This document shows positions 17,036-25,685 of a stretch of 64,000 nt of DNA, one piece after another; position 1 is the stretch's first letter; every line of letters starts with the position of its first letter. Location: the NCBI GenBank assembly GCA_950097245.1, contig CATNCS010000001.1, forward strand, positions 1-64,000. Direction: 5' to 3'. The translations under genes were made by a program, and so were the position numbers. The stretch comes from an uncultured Oscillospiraceae bacterium. GTDB taxonomy: Bacteria; Bacillota; Clostridia; Oscillospirales; Oscillospiraceae. The notes beneath the pieces were generated by a model that saw nothing but the letters and a program-made list of their open reading frames with translations, was not told where the DNA came from and searched no databases.

Positions 17036-17877
17036 CATTTCTTCCGCACCAAAAACGTCAAAGCAAACCACACCGCCAGGTACAGGGTGATGGCCGCGCC
17101 GGCGGAGCCGCCAGCGTAGTAGGAGGTCATCAGTCCGGCGATTCCCGCCAGGACGGCCCCCAGCAGGGAGAACAGGTGGTACTGCCCCATGTTCCGGGCC
17201 ACGTTCCGGGCGGCGGCGGCGGGGAGGACCAGCAGGGAGTTAATCACCAGCAGGCCCACCCAGGTCATGGACAGGGTGACCACCACGGCGATGGCCATGG
17301 AAAACACCGTCTCCTGCCAGAAGACCTGGATTCCCCGGCTGTCCGCCAGGGCGGGGTGGACGGCGGAGAGCATCAGCTGGTTGAAGGACACCGCCCACAG
17401 CACCACCACCGCCAGCAGAATCAGGGCCAGCACGCCGATTTTGGCGGGCTCCACCGACAGGATGTCTCCAATCAGCAGGTTGTTGAACCGGGTGAAGGAC
17501 CGCCCCCCCAGGGTGGACAGGAAGATGCCCAGGGCCACGGCGGTGGAGGAGAACACCCCGATCACCGTGTCGCTGGCCAGGGCGGAGCGGCGCTTCACCA
17601 GATTGAACAGCACAGCGAACAAAACGGCGAAGACTACCGCCGCCCAGGTGGGCTCGTGGAAGCCGCAGATGGCCCCGATGGCCATGCCGGTGAAGGCGGA
17701 GTGGCCCAGGGCGTCGGAGAAGAAGGACATCCGGCTGTGGACCACCATGGTGGACAGGATGCCGAACAGGGGGGTAATGACCAGCACCGCCAGCAGGGCG
17801 TGCTTCATAAAGTACATCTGTCCCGGCTGGGCCCACTCAAAGGGCAGCAGGTCCACCAGCGTATACCAGAGGCTCAT
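17035..17877 (-). CDS. znuB: Zinc/manganese ABC transporter permease
   Basis: A 280-residue ABC-3 family permease with about eight membrane helices. The family features are MVVHSRMSFFSDALGHSAF near the start and the later loop TWVGLLVINSLLVLPAAAA. It forms the membrane channel of the high-affinity zinc uptake system with the ATPase and binding protein encoded immediately upstream. Its start overlaps the ATPase stop by four bases. Confidence 0.9.
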   Translation of the reverse strand: MSLWYTLVDLLPFEWAQPGQMYFMKHALLAVLVITPLFGILSTMVVHSRMSFFSDALGHSAFTGMAIGAICGFHEPTWAAVVFAVLFAVLFNLVKRRSALASDTVIGVFSSTAVALGIFLSTLGGRSFTRFNNLLIGDILSVEPAKIGVLALILLAVVVLWAVSFNQLMLSAVHPALADSRGIQVFWQETVFSMAIAVVVTLSMTWVGLLVINSLLVLPAAAARNVARNMGQYHLFSLLGAVLAGIAGLMTSYYAGGSAGAAITLYLAVWFALTFLVRKK

Positions 17878-18677
17878 TGTCCGCCCCCCTTTCCCATTCT
17901 CAGGTGGAAGGTCTCGTAAAATTCCGGGGAGGACAGCACCTCAACCGGCGTTCCCGACTTCAGCACCCGGCGGTTCAGGAGGATCACCTTGTCGGCGAAC
18001 TGGCCCAGGGTGGCAAAGTCGTGGGTGGACAGGAAGATGGACAGGTCGTACTGGGTGCGCAGCTCGTCCAGCATGTCCAGCAGCTGGTGCTCCCCCTCGA
18101 TATCCACCCCGGACAGGGGCTCGTCCAGAATCAGGATGTGGGGCACCGGCTCCAGAGCCAGAGCCAGCAGCACCCGCTGGAGCTGGCCCCCGGACAGGCC
18201 CCCCATGGGCCTATCGAGGAGGTCCTCCCCGTGGACCCGGGCCAGACAGGCGGCCGCCCGGTCCCGGTACTTCTGGGGGATGGGCAGCCACACCGGCCAC
18301 CTCGCCGTGGCGGCGGTGAAGAAGTCCAGCACCGACACCGGGTCCCCCCGGTCGAAGCTGGGGGCCTGGGGGACGTAGCCCACCAGGGGCCGGGCCCCGC
18401 CGGTGAGGCCCCCGTCGGCCAGCCGGATGGCCGGCCCGCCCGCCGGCGAAAATGTGATTTTCCCCTTGTAGCTCATCTGGCCCAGAATGCTGCGGAAGAG
18501 GGTGGACTTCCCCGCCCCGTTGGGGCCGATGAGGGCCACGATCTCCCCGCAGTGGAGGTGGAAGGACACGTCCTCCAGGATGGAGTCCCCCTCCAGGCGG
18601 ACGGACAGGCCGTCCAGCTTCAGGCAGCAGCTGTCGGCGCACCCGGCGGACAGCTTGCCGTGTTTGATCTTTCTCAT
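17874..18677 (-). CDS. znuC: Zinc/manganese ABC transporter ATP-binding protein
   Basis: A 267-residue ABC ATPase. The Walker A motif is GPNGAGKST, the signature is LSGGQLQR, Walker B is ILILDEP and the switch histidine is in LSTHD. The N-terminus carries an extra CADSCC cluster that might bind metal. It powers the ZnuABC importer and overlaps its neighbours by four bases on both sides, so the three genes form one coupled operon. Confidence 0.92.
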   Translation of the reverse strand: MRKIKHGKLSAGCADSCCLKLDGLSVRLEGDSILEDVSFHLHCGEIVALIGPNGAGKSTLFRSILGQMSYKGKITFSPAGGPAIRLADGGLTGGARPLVGYVPQAPSFDRGDPVSVLDFFTAATARWPVWLPIPQKYRDRAAACLARVHGEDLLDRPMGGLSGGQLQRVLLALALEPVPHILILDEPLSGVDIEGEHQLLDMLDELRTQYDLSIFLSTHDFATLGQFADKVILLNRRVLKSGTPVEVLSSPEFYETFHLRMGKGGGQ

Positions 18678-19651
18678 CCCAGCGGCACCACCCTTCTCCC
18701 GGCAAAGCTGTCGATCACCGTCACCACATTATTGCCATAATTGAAGTAGTTGAATAACCTGCCAAGTTCCAGCTCAGACGCCTCCGGCTCCGGGCCGTCC
18801 ATGAGCATGGTCAGCTGGGCCACCCGGCACCCCGTCTCCCGGGCGATTGCCTGGGCGGTGGCGTCGGAGCCGTTGACCTCAGTGAAGATCACCGGGATGT
18901 TGTACTCCCGCACCAGTTCCGTGATCTCCACGATCTCGTGGGCGCTGGCCTCGCTGCCCGCCTCCTCCTCAATGGAGGCAAGAAGCTCAATGCCCCACGC
19001 CTTCGCAAAATACTGGAAGCCATCGTGAAAGGTAATCAGCGCGGGCCGTCCCTCCAGCTGAGGTGAATATTCATCCCATACATCCTGTATGATCCGCTGG
19101 TACGAACGCAGCGCTATGCCAGCCCGCCGGGCGTTTTCTTCATACAGGGCGGTGTAGTCCGGGTCGTTTTGTGCCAGCCCGTCCTCCAGATTGGCCACCA
19201 TAATGCTGATGTTTTCCGGGTCCATCCAGTAGTGGGGGTCCCAGTGGCCGTGGTCGTGGCCGTCATGGTCCTCCTCGTCCTCGTCGTGGTGGTGGGACAG
19301 GTTCTCCAGCAGCTCCACCCCCACGGAGCAGTCGATGACCGCCGCATCGGAGGTGGCCAGGGCGTCCTCCAGGAACTCCTCCAGCCCCGCGCCGTTGAGG
19401 GCGATGACGTCCGCCCGCTCCAGCTTCTTCATGTCCTCCATGGACAGGGTGTAGTCGTGGAGGCAGCTGGTGGACCCGGTGTCCAGCCGCTCCACCGCCA
19501 CGCCGTCCACCCCCTCCGTGATTGCGGAGGCAAACAGGTAGACGGGGTAGGTGGTACACACCACCGTGAGCCGGGCCTCCTTCCCGGCCGGCGCGCAGGA
19601 GGGGAGGGAAAGGAGAGCGGCCAATATGCAGATGAAGATGGTTTTTTTCAT
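18674..19651 (-). CDS. znuA: Zinc-binding lipoprotein of the ABC importer
   Basis: A 325-residue cluster A-I substrate-binding protein. The signal peptide ends in a lipobox at LPSC, with the cysteine near residue 20. An acidic, histidine-rich loop (HHHDEDEEDHDGHDHGH) near residue 120-140 is the hallmark of zinc-specific members. Metal ligands are expected in the segments HDYT, HWDPHYWMD and FHDGF. The ATG at 19651 has AAGGA upstream; the longer open frame to 19744 runs through a repeat and is rejected. Confidence 0.92.
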   Translation of the reverse strand: MKKTIFICILAALLSLPSCAPAGKEARLTVVCTTYPVYLFASAITEGVDGVAVERLDTGSTSCLHDYTLSMEDMKKLERADVIALNGAGLEEFLEDALATSDAAVIDCSVGVELLENLSHHHDEDEEDHDGHDHGHWDPHYWMDPENISIMVANLEDGLAQNDPDYTALYEENARRAGIALRSYQRIIQDVWDEYSPQLEGRPALITFHDGFQYFAKAWGIELLASIEEEAGSEASAHEIVEITELVREYNIPVIFTEVNGSDATAQAIARETGCRVAQLTMLMDGPEPEASELELGRLFNYFNYGNNVVTVIDSFAGRRVVPLG

Positions 19652-19663
19652 AGGTATCCTTCT

Positions 19664-19731
19664 GTAGGGGCGCATATTATGCGCCCGACGTTTATCTCCT
19701 TGCAGTTCGGGCGGATCATATCCGCCCCTAC
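19664..19731. repeat. GTAGGGGC palindromic repeat, copy 3
   Basis: The arms are GTAGGGGCGCATATTATGCG and its partner GGGCGGATCATATCCGCCCC with TAC at the end. It lies between the csaB fusion gene and znuA, starting 13 bases before the znuA start codon, so it forms the znuA leader. Confidence 0.85.
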
Positions 19732-19740
19732 ACAAGGGCG

Positions 19741-21951
19741 TCATGATTTCGTCCTCTCCAGCAGCTCCAGCAGCAGCCGCTCGTTCTCTCCGGCGGCCCG
19801 GGTGAGCCGGGCGGATTTTTCCCGCAGGCGGGCCAAAACGCTGTCGTAATCAGCCATGAGCGCGTCCGCCCGGCGGATAGCCTCATCCCCGTCGAAGGAC
19901 TCCACATCCCCGGCGGCGGGCAGGTCCAGCTCCTCCAGGTAGCTGGCCACCTTGGGGTCGTACACCAGACCCATGGCGGGCACCGCCATCCGGGCGGCAA
20001 AGATCAGGGTGTGCAGCCGCATGGCCAGGCACAGCCGGGCCTGACCCAGAACGCCCATCAGCTCCCGGGGGGTGGTGGAGGCCTCCAGCACATGGGAGGG
20101 CTCCTCCATATGGGAGCGCACCAGCCGGGTGGCCTCCCGGTCCCGCTCCGGCTGCATCAGCAGGAAGAGCAACTCAAGCCCGTGCTTTTTCCGCAGATGG
20201 TCGCACAAAGCGGCCAGCTGGGCATAAAAATCCCCCACGTCGTGCCAGTCCCGGACGGACACCGCCACAAAGGGCCGCCCCGGCTCCAGGCCGGCGGAGC
20301 GCAGCAGCTCAGCGGAGCGCTCCGGCCCGGCGGGCTCCAGGCGGAACACCGGATCGGCGGTAACCTGCACCGGGCGGGTAATTCCCATCTGCTTCAGCTC
20401 CTGGGCGGAGGCGTGGTCCCGCAGGGTGACCAGCGCCGCCCGCTCCACCACCTGGCGCACCCGGCGGCGGTTGGCCGGCCGGCGCACCGGGCCGATGCCG
20501 TTGGCGTAGAGCATCACCGGCTTGCGGAGCAGCTGGGCACAGCGGATTACCGACAGGTAGTACAGCAGCGACCGGGTGGAGGTGGTGTCCTGGAGGAGGC
20601 TCCCCCCGCCGGACAGCAGCACATCCCCCCGGCACAGGGCATGGAACACCCGCAGCACCCGGAACCGGGGGATGGCGTTCAGGCCGTACTGCTTTTTCGT
20701 CAGCTCCGGGTCGTTGGACAGCACCGTCACCGCCACCTCGTCGCTGGCCGCCCGGATGGCCTGCTGGATAGAGTCCAGAATGGCGTCGTCCCCGGCGTTG
20801 CCAAAGCCGTAGTAGCCGCTCATCACCACACGGTACTTCTTTTTCCGCACCTGCTCATAGACCGACAGGCAGTCCGCCGCCATGCGGCGCACCGAGTAGT
20901 AGTCAAAAATCACCTGACGGCCGTAGGCCCCCAGCCGCTCCTTCTCCTCCCGGGACAGGCGGAAGGCGGCAATTACGTCGGCCAGCAGGGTTTTGGGGTC
21001 GGACATGGGCAGGCCCCGGCAGCAGAAGTTGCCCTCCCGGGCCTGGGCCAGCTTGTCCGGGACAAACAGGCCGTGGTAGCCCTCATTGCCCGCCACAATC
21101 ACCGGCTTGCCCGCCGCCATGGCCTCCAGCGCCGACCGGGACACCCCCACAAAAAGCTGCCCCGCCGCCACAATCTCGTTGATGTCGGTGCGGGGGCCGG
21201 TCATGGTGACGCACCGGCGGCCCAGGCTGCGGTTGACCTCCTCCGCCCGGACCTTCAGCTTTTCAAACACGTTTCCGCCGCCGGCAATCAGCAGCTGAAT
21301 CCCGGGGAGCGCCCGGTCCAGCTCCGGTGCAATTTCAATCAGCTGCCTGGCCACCAGGGCCCGGTCCTCGTCCATGCGGCTGACGTAGGACAGGATGGGC
21401 CTTGTCCGGTCCAGGCCAAACTCGGCAATCACCCCCTCCCCCGTGAGGGCGGGGGAGAACTTCTCCGTGTCGATGCCGTTGATGGTGACGGTGATGTGGC
21501 CGGCGGGGGTGTTGTACTCCCGAATCAGATAGTCTCTGATGTCCTCAGACACCGCCACCGTCCGCTCCCCCCAGTTGGTGAGGTAGCGCAGCATCCCGCT
21601 GGTATCGAAAACCCAGTGGGCGGTGGTGACAAAGGGGACCCTCCCCCACCTGCAGATGCCGCCGCACAGAAACGCCGGTATCCGGGCGTGGGCGTGGACC
21701 ACGTCGGGGCGCTCCTTTCGAATCACCTGCTTCAGGATGCGCCGGGCCCGGTACATGGCCCCCGCGCTGCGCTGATTCAGGGGGGCCCGGTAGTGGCGGA
21801 TGCCCGCCGCCTCCACCTCCGGAACGTAGACGCCGCCGTTGGAGACAATCAGCACGTCGTGGCCTTGGTGCTTCAGCTCCTTGGCCAGCTCCACAATGTG
21901 AGTCTCCGCTCCGCCGATGTCCAGGCCCATGGTGGCCATCAGTATCTTCAT
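19741..21951 (-). CDS. csaB: Glycosyltransferase GT4 fused to polysaccharide pyruvyl transferase CsaB
   Basis: A 736-residue fusion. Residues 1-365 form a GT4 glycosyltransferase, with GLDIGGAETHIVELA at the acceptor site and SRSALEAMAAGKPVIVAGNEG at the nucleotide-sugar site. From about residue 370 a CsaB domain begins at VVMSGYYGFGNAGDDAIL and includes LLSGGGSLLQD. CsaB adds ketal pyruvate to the secondary cell-wall polysaccharide, the anchor for SLH domains. Two SLH proteins occur in this window, so the enzyme likely builds their attachment site. The ATG at 21951 follows AGGAGGGG by six bases. It is the last gene of the envelope operon from murJ. Confidence 0.9.
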   Translation of the reverse strand: MKILMATMGLDIGGAETHIVELAKELKHQGHDVLIVSNGGVYVPEVEAAGIRHYRAPLNQRSAGAMYRARRILKQVIRKERPDVVHAHARIPAFLCGGICRWGRVPFVTTAHWVFDTSGMLRYLTNWGERTVAVSEDIRDYLIREYNTPAGHITVTINGIDTEKFSPALTGEGVIAEFGLDRTRPILSYVSRMDEDRALVARQLIEIAPELDRALPGIQLLIAGGGNVFEKLKVRAEEVNRSLGRRCVTMTGPRTDINEIVAAGQLFVGVSRSALEAMAAGKPVIVAGNEGYHGLFVPDKLAQAREGNFCCRGLPMSDPKTLLADVIAAFRLSREEKERLGAYGRQVIFDYYSVRRMAADCLSVYEQVRKKKYRVVMSGYYGFGNAGDDAILDSIQQAIRAASDEVAVTVLSNDPELTKKQYGLNAIPRFRVLRVFHALCRGDVLLSGGGSLLQDTTSTRSLLYYLSVIRCAQLLRKPVMLYANGIGPVRRPANRRRVRQVVERAALVTLRDHASAQELKQMGITRPVQVTADPVFRLEPAGPERSAELLRSAGLEPGRPFVAVSVRDWHDVGDFYAQLAALCDHLRKKHGLELLFLLMQPERDREATRLVRSHMEEPSHVLEASTTPRELMGVLGQARLCLAMRLHTLIFAARMAVPAMGLVYDPKVASYLEELDLPAAGDVESFDGDEAIRRADALMADYDSVLARLREKSARLTRAAGENERLLLELLERTKS

Positions 21952-21974
21952 GCCCTGCCCCTCCTTAAGGCGGC

Positions 21975-21996
21975 AGGGGCGCACAACGTACGCCCC
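21975..21996. repeat. Solo half of the GTAGGGGC repeat
   Basis: AGGGGCGCACAACGTACGCC plus CC is a single degenerate palindromic arm without its partner. It sits in the 52-base gap between the second DUF4330 gene and csaB. Confidence 0.55.
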
Positions 21997-22003
21997 CGCG
22001 CTG

Positions 22004-22510
22004 TCAGTCCAAAATATCGCAGACGGTCCCGGTAAAGTCCGCCCGGGTGGTGAAGTAGCTCCGGGAGGAGTTGATCCCCAGGTCGTACACCCGGTTGATG
22101 GAGTAGCGCCCGTCGGTAACCAGACCCCAGCCCTCCACGGTAATCAGCAGGTCCACGGTGTCCTCCGCCTCCAGCAGGGCGACGGTTCCGTCGGTGAGCT
22201 TGTCGGCCAGCTTGGCCCCCGGGTCCCGCTCAATCTGAACGTCGGTAATCTCCCCCAGGGCCCGCCCGCCGCTGGAATAGCTCTGATCGTAGATGCTGTC
22301 TCCCACCAGAACGGCGTCAGCCACGTAGTCGTCCACTCCCCGGGCCCGGATCTGAAAGGTGATGAGCCGCTCGTTTACGGCTGTGCCGGTATGGGCCTGG
22401 TTGTTTTTAAAGTACAGGGCCGCAGCCATCACAGCCACCACAAGGATGACCAGCACGTCGATGACGCTGATTTTGCCAAACAGCCGGCCGTTTCTGTCTA
22501 TAATCTTCAT
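22004..22510 (-). CDS. DUF4330 family membrane-anchored protein
   Basis: A 168-residue protein with one N-terminal transmembrane helix (about residues 16-36) preceded by the family start IDRNGRLFGKISVIDVLVIL. The remainder is a beta-rich outer domain. DUF4330 proteins are found with polysaccharide-export genes, but their role is unknown. Its start overlaps the stop of the preceding paralogue by four bases. Confidence 0.75.
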   Translation of the reverse strand: MKIIDRNGRLFGKISVIDVLVILVVAVMAAALYFKNNQAHTGTAVNERLITFQIRARGVDDYVADAVLVGDSIYDQSYSSGGRALGEITDVQIERDPGAKLADKLTDGTVALLEAEDTVDLLITVEGWGLVTDGRYSINRVYDLGINSSRSYFTTRADFTGTVCDILD

Positions 22511-23010
22511 CCTCGCACCTCCTCAACGGCCACAATGGGACCGCTGCCCATGTAGCCCTCGCCCCGGAAAAAGCCCGTTGTGCCTACCCGGACCTCGTAG
22601 CCGCCGCCCACGGTAAAGCCCCTGTCGCTGACGGTACAGGGGGACTCCACGGTGACCAGCACATCCTCAAAGCCCTCCAGCTCGGCCCAGACCCAGCGGC
22701 GGCTCTCCTGGTCGGCCACCTGCATGGTGGAGGGCACCGCCTGGGCGGACACCACCTTGCCGACCTCATAGTTCTTGATATTGTCGGCGATCTGGTCCCC
22801 CGGCTGAATGATCTCGCTGGTGCCCGGAATCCAGCGCTTGAAGCGGATGGTGTACCGCACGGTTGTGGTGGCGGCGGGGTCGGCCTGGACGGGGGCGTCC
22901 GCCTTCACCGCCCGCCACAGCAGAAACGCGGCCGCCGCCAGGGCCAGCACCAGGACGATACCGTCGAAGAGATTCAGCTTCAGGCGGAATTTAGATGTAT
23001 TCTGTTCCAT
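22507..23010 (-). CDS. DUF4330-like membrane-anchored protein, paralogue
   Basis: A 167-residue protein with the same plan as the next gene: a short cytoplasmic segment FRLKLNLFDGIVLVLALAA, one membrane helix, then an outer beta domain. The tandem pair suggests duplication or a heteromeric partner in envelope polysaccharide handling. The ATG at 23010 has AAAGGAG at good spacing and overlaps the stop of the GT4 gene. The longer open frame reaching 23832 is a shadow of that GT4 gene and is not used. Confidence 0.65.
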   Translation of the reverse strand: MEQNTSKFRLKLNLFDGIVLVLALAAAAFLLWRAVKADAPVQADPAATTTVRYTIRFKRWIPGTSEIIQPGDQIADNIKNYEVGKVVSAQAVPSTMQVADQESRRWVWAELEGFEDVLVTVESPCTVSDRGFTVGGGYEVRVGTTGFFRGEGYMGSGPIVAVEEVRG

Positions 23011-24131
23011 TATTTGGCTCCTTTCAGGATATCCAGGTAGATATTCTCCGTATTTTGGGCGAAAACCTCGCCGGTAAAGTCCGCCCTGTAGCGCTCCAGG
23101 GCCCGGGCGCCCATGGCCTCCCGCTCCCGGGGGCTGTCCATCAGCCGCTCCATAGCGTCCGCTAAAGCGGCGGCGTTCCGGCTGGAGAAGAGCAGGCCGC
23201 TCTCCCCGTCCTCCACCACCCAGGGGTTGCCGCCGTAGTCGCTGGCTATGGTGGGCAGGCCCAGGCTCATCCCCTCCAGCAGGGCCATGGAGGTGGCCTC
23301 GGTGCCGTAGGAGCAGTTGAGCTGTACGTCCAGGATATTCAGCAGGGCGGGCACATCGGACCGGAAGCCCAGCAGCTTCACCCTGTCGCCCGTCCCGGAC
23401 CGCTCCACTTCCTGGGCCAGGGTCTTCTGGAAGGGCCCCGTCCCGGCAATGAGGACGGTGAAGTCCTTCCGCCCCCGCTCCTTTAAGAGACGGGCGGCCT
23501 CCACCAGGTACAGGTGGCCCTTGTAGTCCTCCAGTCGGGCCAGAATGCCGAAGACGGTGTCCCCCGCCGGGATGGACAGCTCCTGTCTCAGGGCGGCCCG
23601 CTCCTCTGGAGAGGTCCGGGGGACGGGGGAGACGCCGTTCATCACCACGGTGATTTTTCCAGGGGAGATGCCCCCCTCCGTCAGGTTGTCCCGGGTGGCG
23701 GGGCTGACGGCGATGATGTGGTCGGCGTAGTGCTCGTTGACAAATTTGTTCACCCACCGCCCCGGGGGATATTTCAGCTTCGCCGGGACGGGAAAGGCGG
23801 AGTGGCGGCTGTACACCGCCGGGATATGGCACCTTTTCGCCGCAATCCGCCCGGACAGACAGCCGTGGGTGTGGACAAGGTCGGGCTTCAGCTCCCCCAT
23901 CAGGGCCCGGAGGGTTTTCACGTCCTCCCTGTGGTAGGAGCGGTCCGCCATGCCCTCCACCTCCCGGACACGGGCCCCTGCCTCCTCCAGGGGGGGCCTG
24001 AGGAGGCTCCCCCTGGGCAGGGCCACCCAGGTCTCAAAGCGGCTTCTGTCGGAGTACCGCAGGTAGTTGAGAATCACCCGGCCCGCTCCGCCGATGTTGG
24101 TGTCGCTGATGACGTTCAATACCCGTATCAA
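23010..24131 (-). CDS. GT4 family glycosyltransferase (TTG start)
   Basis: A 373-residue GT-B glycosyltransferase. The N-terminal NIGGAGRVILNYLR and the LVHTHGCLSGRIAA segment form the acceptor side; GILARLEDYKGH and TEATSMALLEGMSLG form the donor site. It transfers a sugar during envelope polysaccharide synthesis. I infer a TTG start at 24131. It lies eight bases after GGGGAGG and overlaps the upstream TGA as TTGA, and the protein begins at the expected first strand (IRVLNVIS). No ATG is available near this point. Confidence 0.88.
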   Translation of the reverse strand: MIRVLNVISDTNIGGAGRVILNYLRYSDRSRFETWVALPRGSLLRPPLEEAGARVREVEGMADRSYHREDVKTLRALMGELKPDLVHTHGCLSGRIAAKRCHIPAVYSRHSAFPVPAKLKYPPGRWVNKFVNEHYADHIIAVSPATRDNLTEGGISPGKITVVMNGVSPVPRTSPEERAALRQELSIPAGDTVFGILARLEDYKGHLYLVEAARLLKERGRKDFTVLIAGTGPFQKTLAQEVERSGTGDRVKLLGFRSDVPALLNILDVQLNCSYGTEATSMALLEGMSLGLPTIASDYGGNPWVVEDGESGLLFSSRNAAALADAMERLMDSPREREAMGARALERYRADFTGEVFAQNTENIYLDILKGAK

Positions 24132-25579
24132 GCCAGCAGCCTCCCCTCGGGGAGCCGGCGCCGCCGGGTACACAGGGCCCCCAGGGCCAGATAGGCCCAG
24201 AACAGGAAGAGCACACGGTAGTTGTAGAAGGAGTAGTCCGTCATGGCCTGGACCATAAAGCCGCACACCCCGGCGGTGAAGGCGATCTGATGGACCCGGC
24301 TGGACCGGTCGTGCTCCTTGCCAATGGCGGTGCACATCATGCGGAAATAGACGAAGAGCAGAATCACAAAGACGGCAAGGGCGGCGATGCCCGCGTCGCA
24401 CACGATCTGTAAAAACAGGTTGTGCGAGTGGGGGGCGGAGATGCCGTTGAAGCTGTAGGCGGGGTAGACCATGTTGAAGGCGTCCGCCCCCGGACCGATG
24501 CCGCACAGCCAGTAGTTTTTCAGCATGGCCAGGGTGCCCATCCAGATGTATACCCGGTAGGAGGTGGAGGCGTCCCCCAGATTGCCGATACTGGCAAACC
24601 GGGCGGTGATGGTGTCGGGCAGGACAAACCACAGCCCCACCAGGGCCACGGGAATCAGCAGAATCAGCCTGGGGTTCAGGAGAATGACAAACACCGCCCC
24701 GGCGAAGAGCAGCCCCAGCCAGGCCCCCCGGGAGAAGGTGAGCAGCATGCACAGGCACATCACGCCGCAGCAGCAGAAATAGAATGCCCGGCCGGCCCAG
24801 CTCCTGGCGGACAGCAGCTTGGCCCCGCCTATGGGGATGGCCAGAATCAGATACTGGCCCAGCATGTTGGGGTTGCTCAGGGTGGAGGCCACCCGGAACT
24901 GGATGGATGAGAACATGTCGCTGTCCACCCAGGCGGCCGACTGGTAGCCCCAGCCAAAGATATACTGCAAAACACCGTAGAAGGACACCGCCGCCGCCGC
25001 GATGACCATAAAGGTGAGCAGGGTGTCCAGCTGGGTGCGGTTCTCCACGGCGTTGTACAGCACCACCGCAAAGAGGATGAAGGCCACCGACAGCAGCCCG
25101 GGGTTCAGGCTGGAGTCCAGGTTGACGGAGAACAGGGTCCCCGCCATATAGACGGCGGCGTAGAGCATCACGTAGCGGTTGATGGGGGCCCAGGCCAGCT
25201 GCCGCCCCCTGTCCCGCACCAGATTCAGCAGCAGGGAGCAGTAACCGACGGCCGCCATCCCCAAAACCGGCATGGTAGAGGGGAAGAGGGGGGCGAAGAC
25301 CACCGGCAGCATGCACCAGAACCAGGTCCGGGTGAAGACGCTGCCGGTAAAGAGCCTGTCCAGCCGCAGTTTTTCATAAAGCCAGCACAGCTTGTCCCGG
25401 AGCCAGGCCCACAGCCGGTAGAACACGCTGCCCTCCGACGCCCCCCGGTTCCACCCCCGGGGGTGGAGGAACCACCGGACCACGGCGCTGTTCTCCCACT
25501 GTACGCCAAACCAGAGGCACAGGGCGGTCAACGCCCGCCACAGCAGGCTGCCATTTAAAATGTTTCTTGCTCGTTCCAT
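24128..25579 (-). CDS. O-antigen ligase / polymerase family membrane protein
   Basis: A 483-residue protein with at least ten predicted membrane helices and a large outer loop containing the characteristic HSHNLFLQI segment near residue 385. This fits the Wzy/WaaL family, which polymerises or ligates lipid-linked polysaccharide. The ASTLSNPNMLGQYLIL stretch is typical. It sits between murJ and a GT4 gene in the envelope operon, so it probably polymerises or attaches the secondary wall polysaccharide. Confidence 0.85.
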   Translation of the reverse strand: MERARNILNGSLLWRALTALCLWFGVQWENSAVVRWFLHPRGWNRGASEGSVFYRLWAWLRDKLCWLYEKLRLDRLFTGSVFTRTWFWCMLPVVFAPLFPSTMPVLGMAAVGYCSLLLNLVRDRGRQLAWAPINRYVMLYAAVYMAGTLFSVNLDSSLNPGLLSVAFILFAVVLYNAVENRTQLDTLLTFMVIAAAAVSFYGVLQYIFGWGYQSAAWVDSDMFSSIQFRVASTLSNPNMLGQYLILAIPIGGAKLLSARSWAGRAFYFCCCGVMCLCMLLTFSRGAWLGLLFAGAVFVILLNPRLILLIPVALVGLWFVLPDTITARFASIGNLGDASTSYRVYIWMGTLAMLKNYWLCGIGPGADAFNMVYPAYSFNGISAPHSHNLFLQIVCDAGIAALAVFVILLFVYFRMMCTAIGKEHDRSSRVHQIAFTAGVCGFMVQAMTDYSFYNYRVLFLFWAYLALGALCTRRRRLPEGRLLA

Positions 25580-25611
25580 AGCTCAACCTCGCTTTATCTG
25601 GAATCGGACCT

Positions 25612-25685
25612 GTAGGGGGCGGCCTCTGTTCCGCCCCGCTCGCATAAGGCACGGGACACGGGGCGGCGCAGAGGCCGCCCCCTAC
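25612..25685. repeat. GTAGGGGGC variant palindromic repeat, copy 4
   Basis: This longer-end variant has the arms GTAGGGGGCGGCCTCTGTTC and GCAGAGGCCGCCCCCTAC. It lies between murJ and the O-antigen ligase gene. Its right end supplies the TAG stop codon of murJ (25682-25684). Confidence 0.85.

Noticed and set aside
23010..25316. A 768-codon frame as one giant glycosyltransferase
   Set aside because: The first 395 codons are a shadow of the O-antigen-ligase gene; only the part after the TTG at 24131 codes for the GT4 enzyme.
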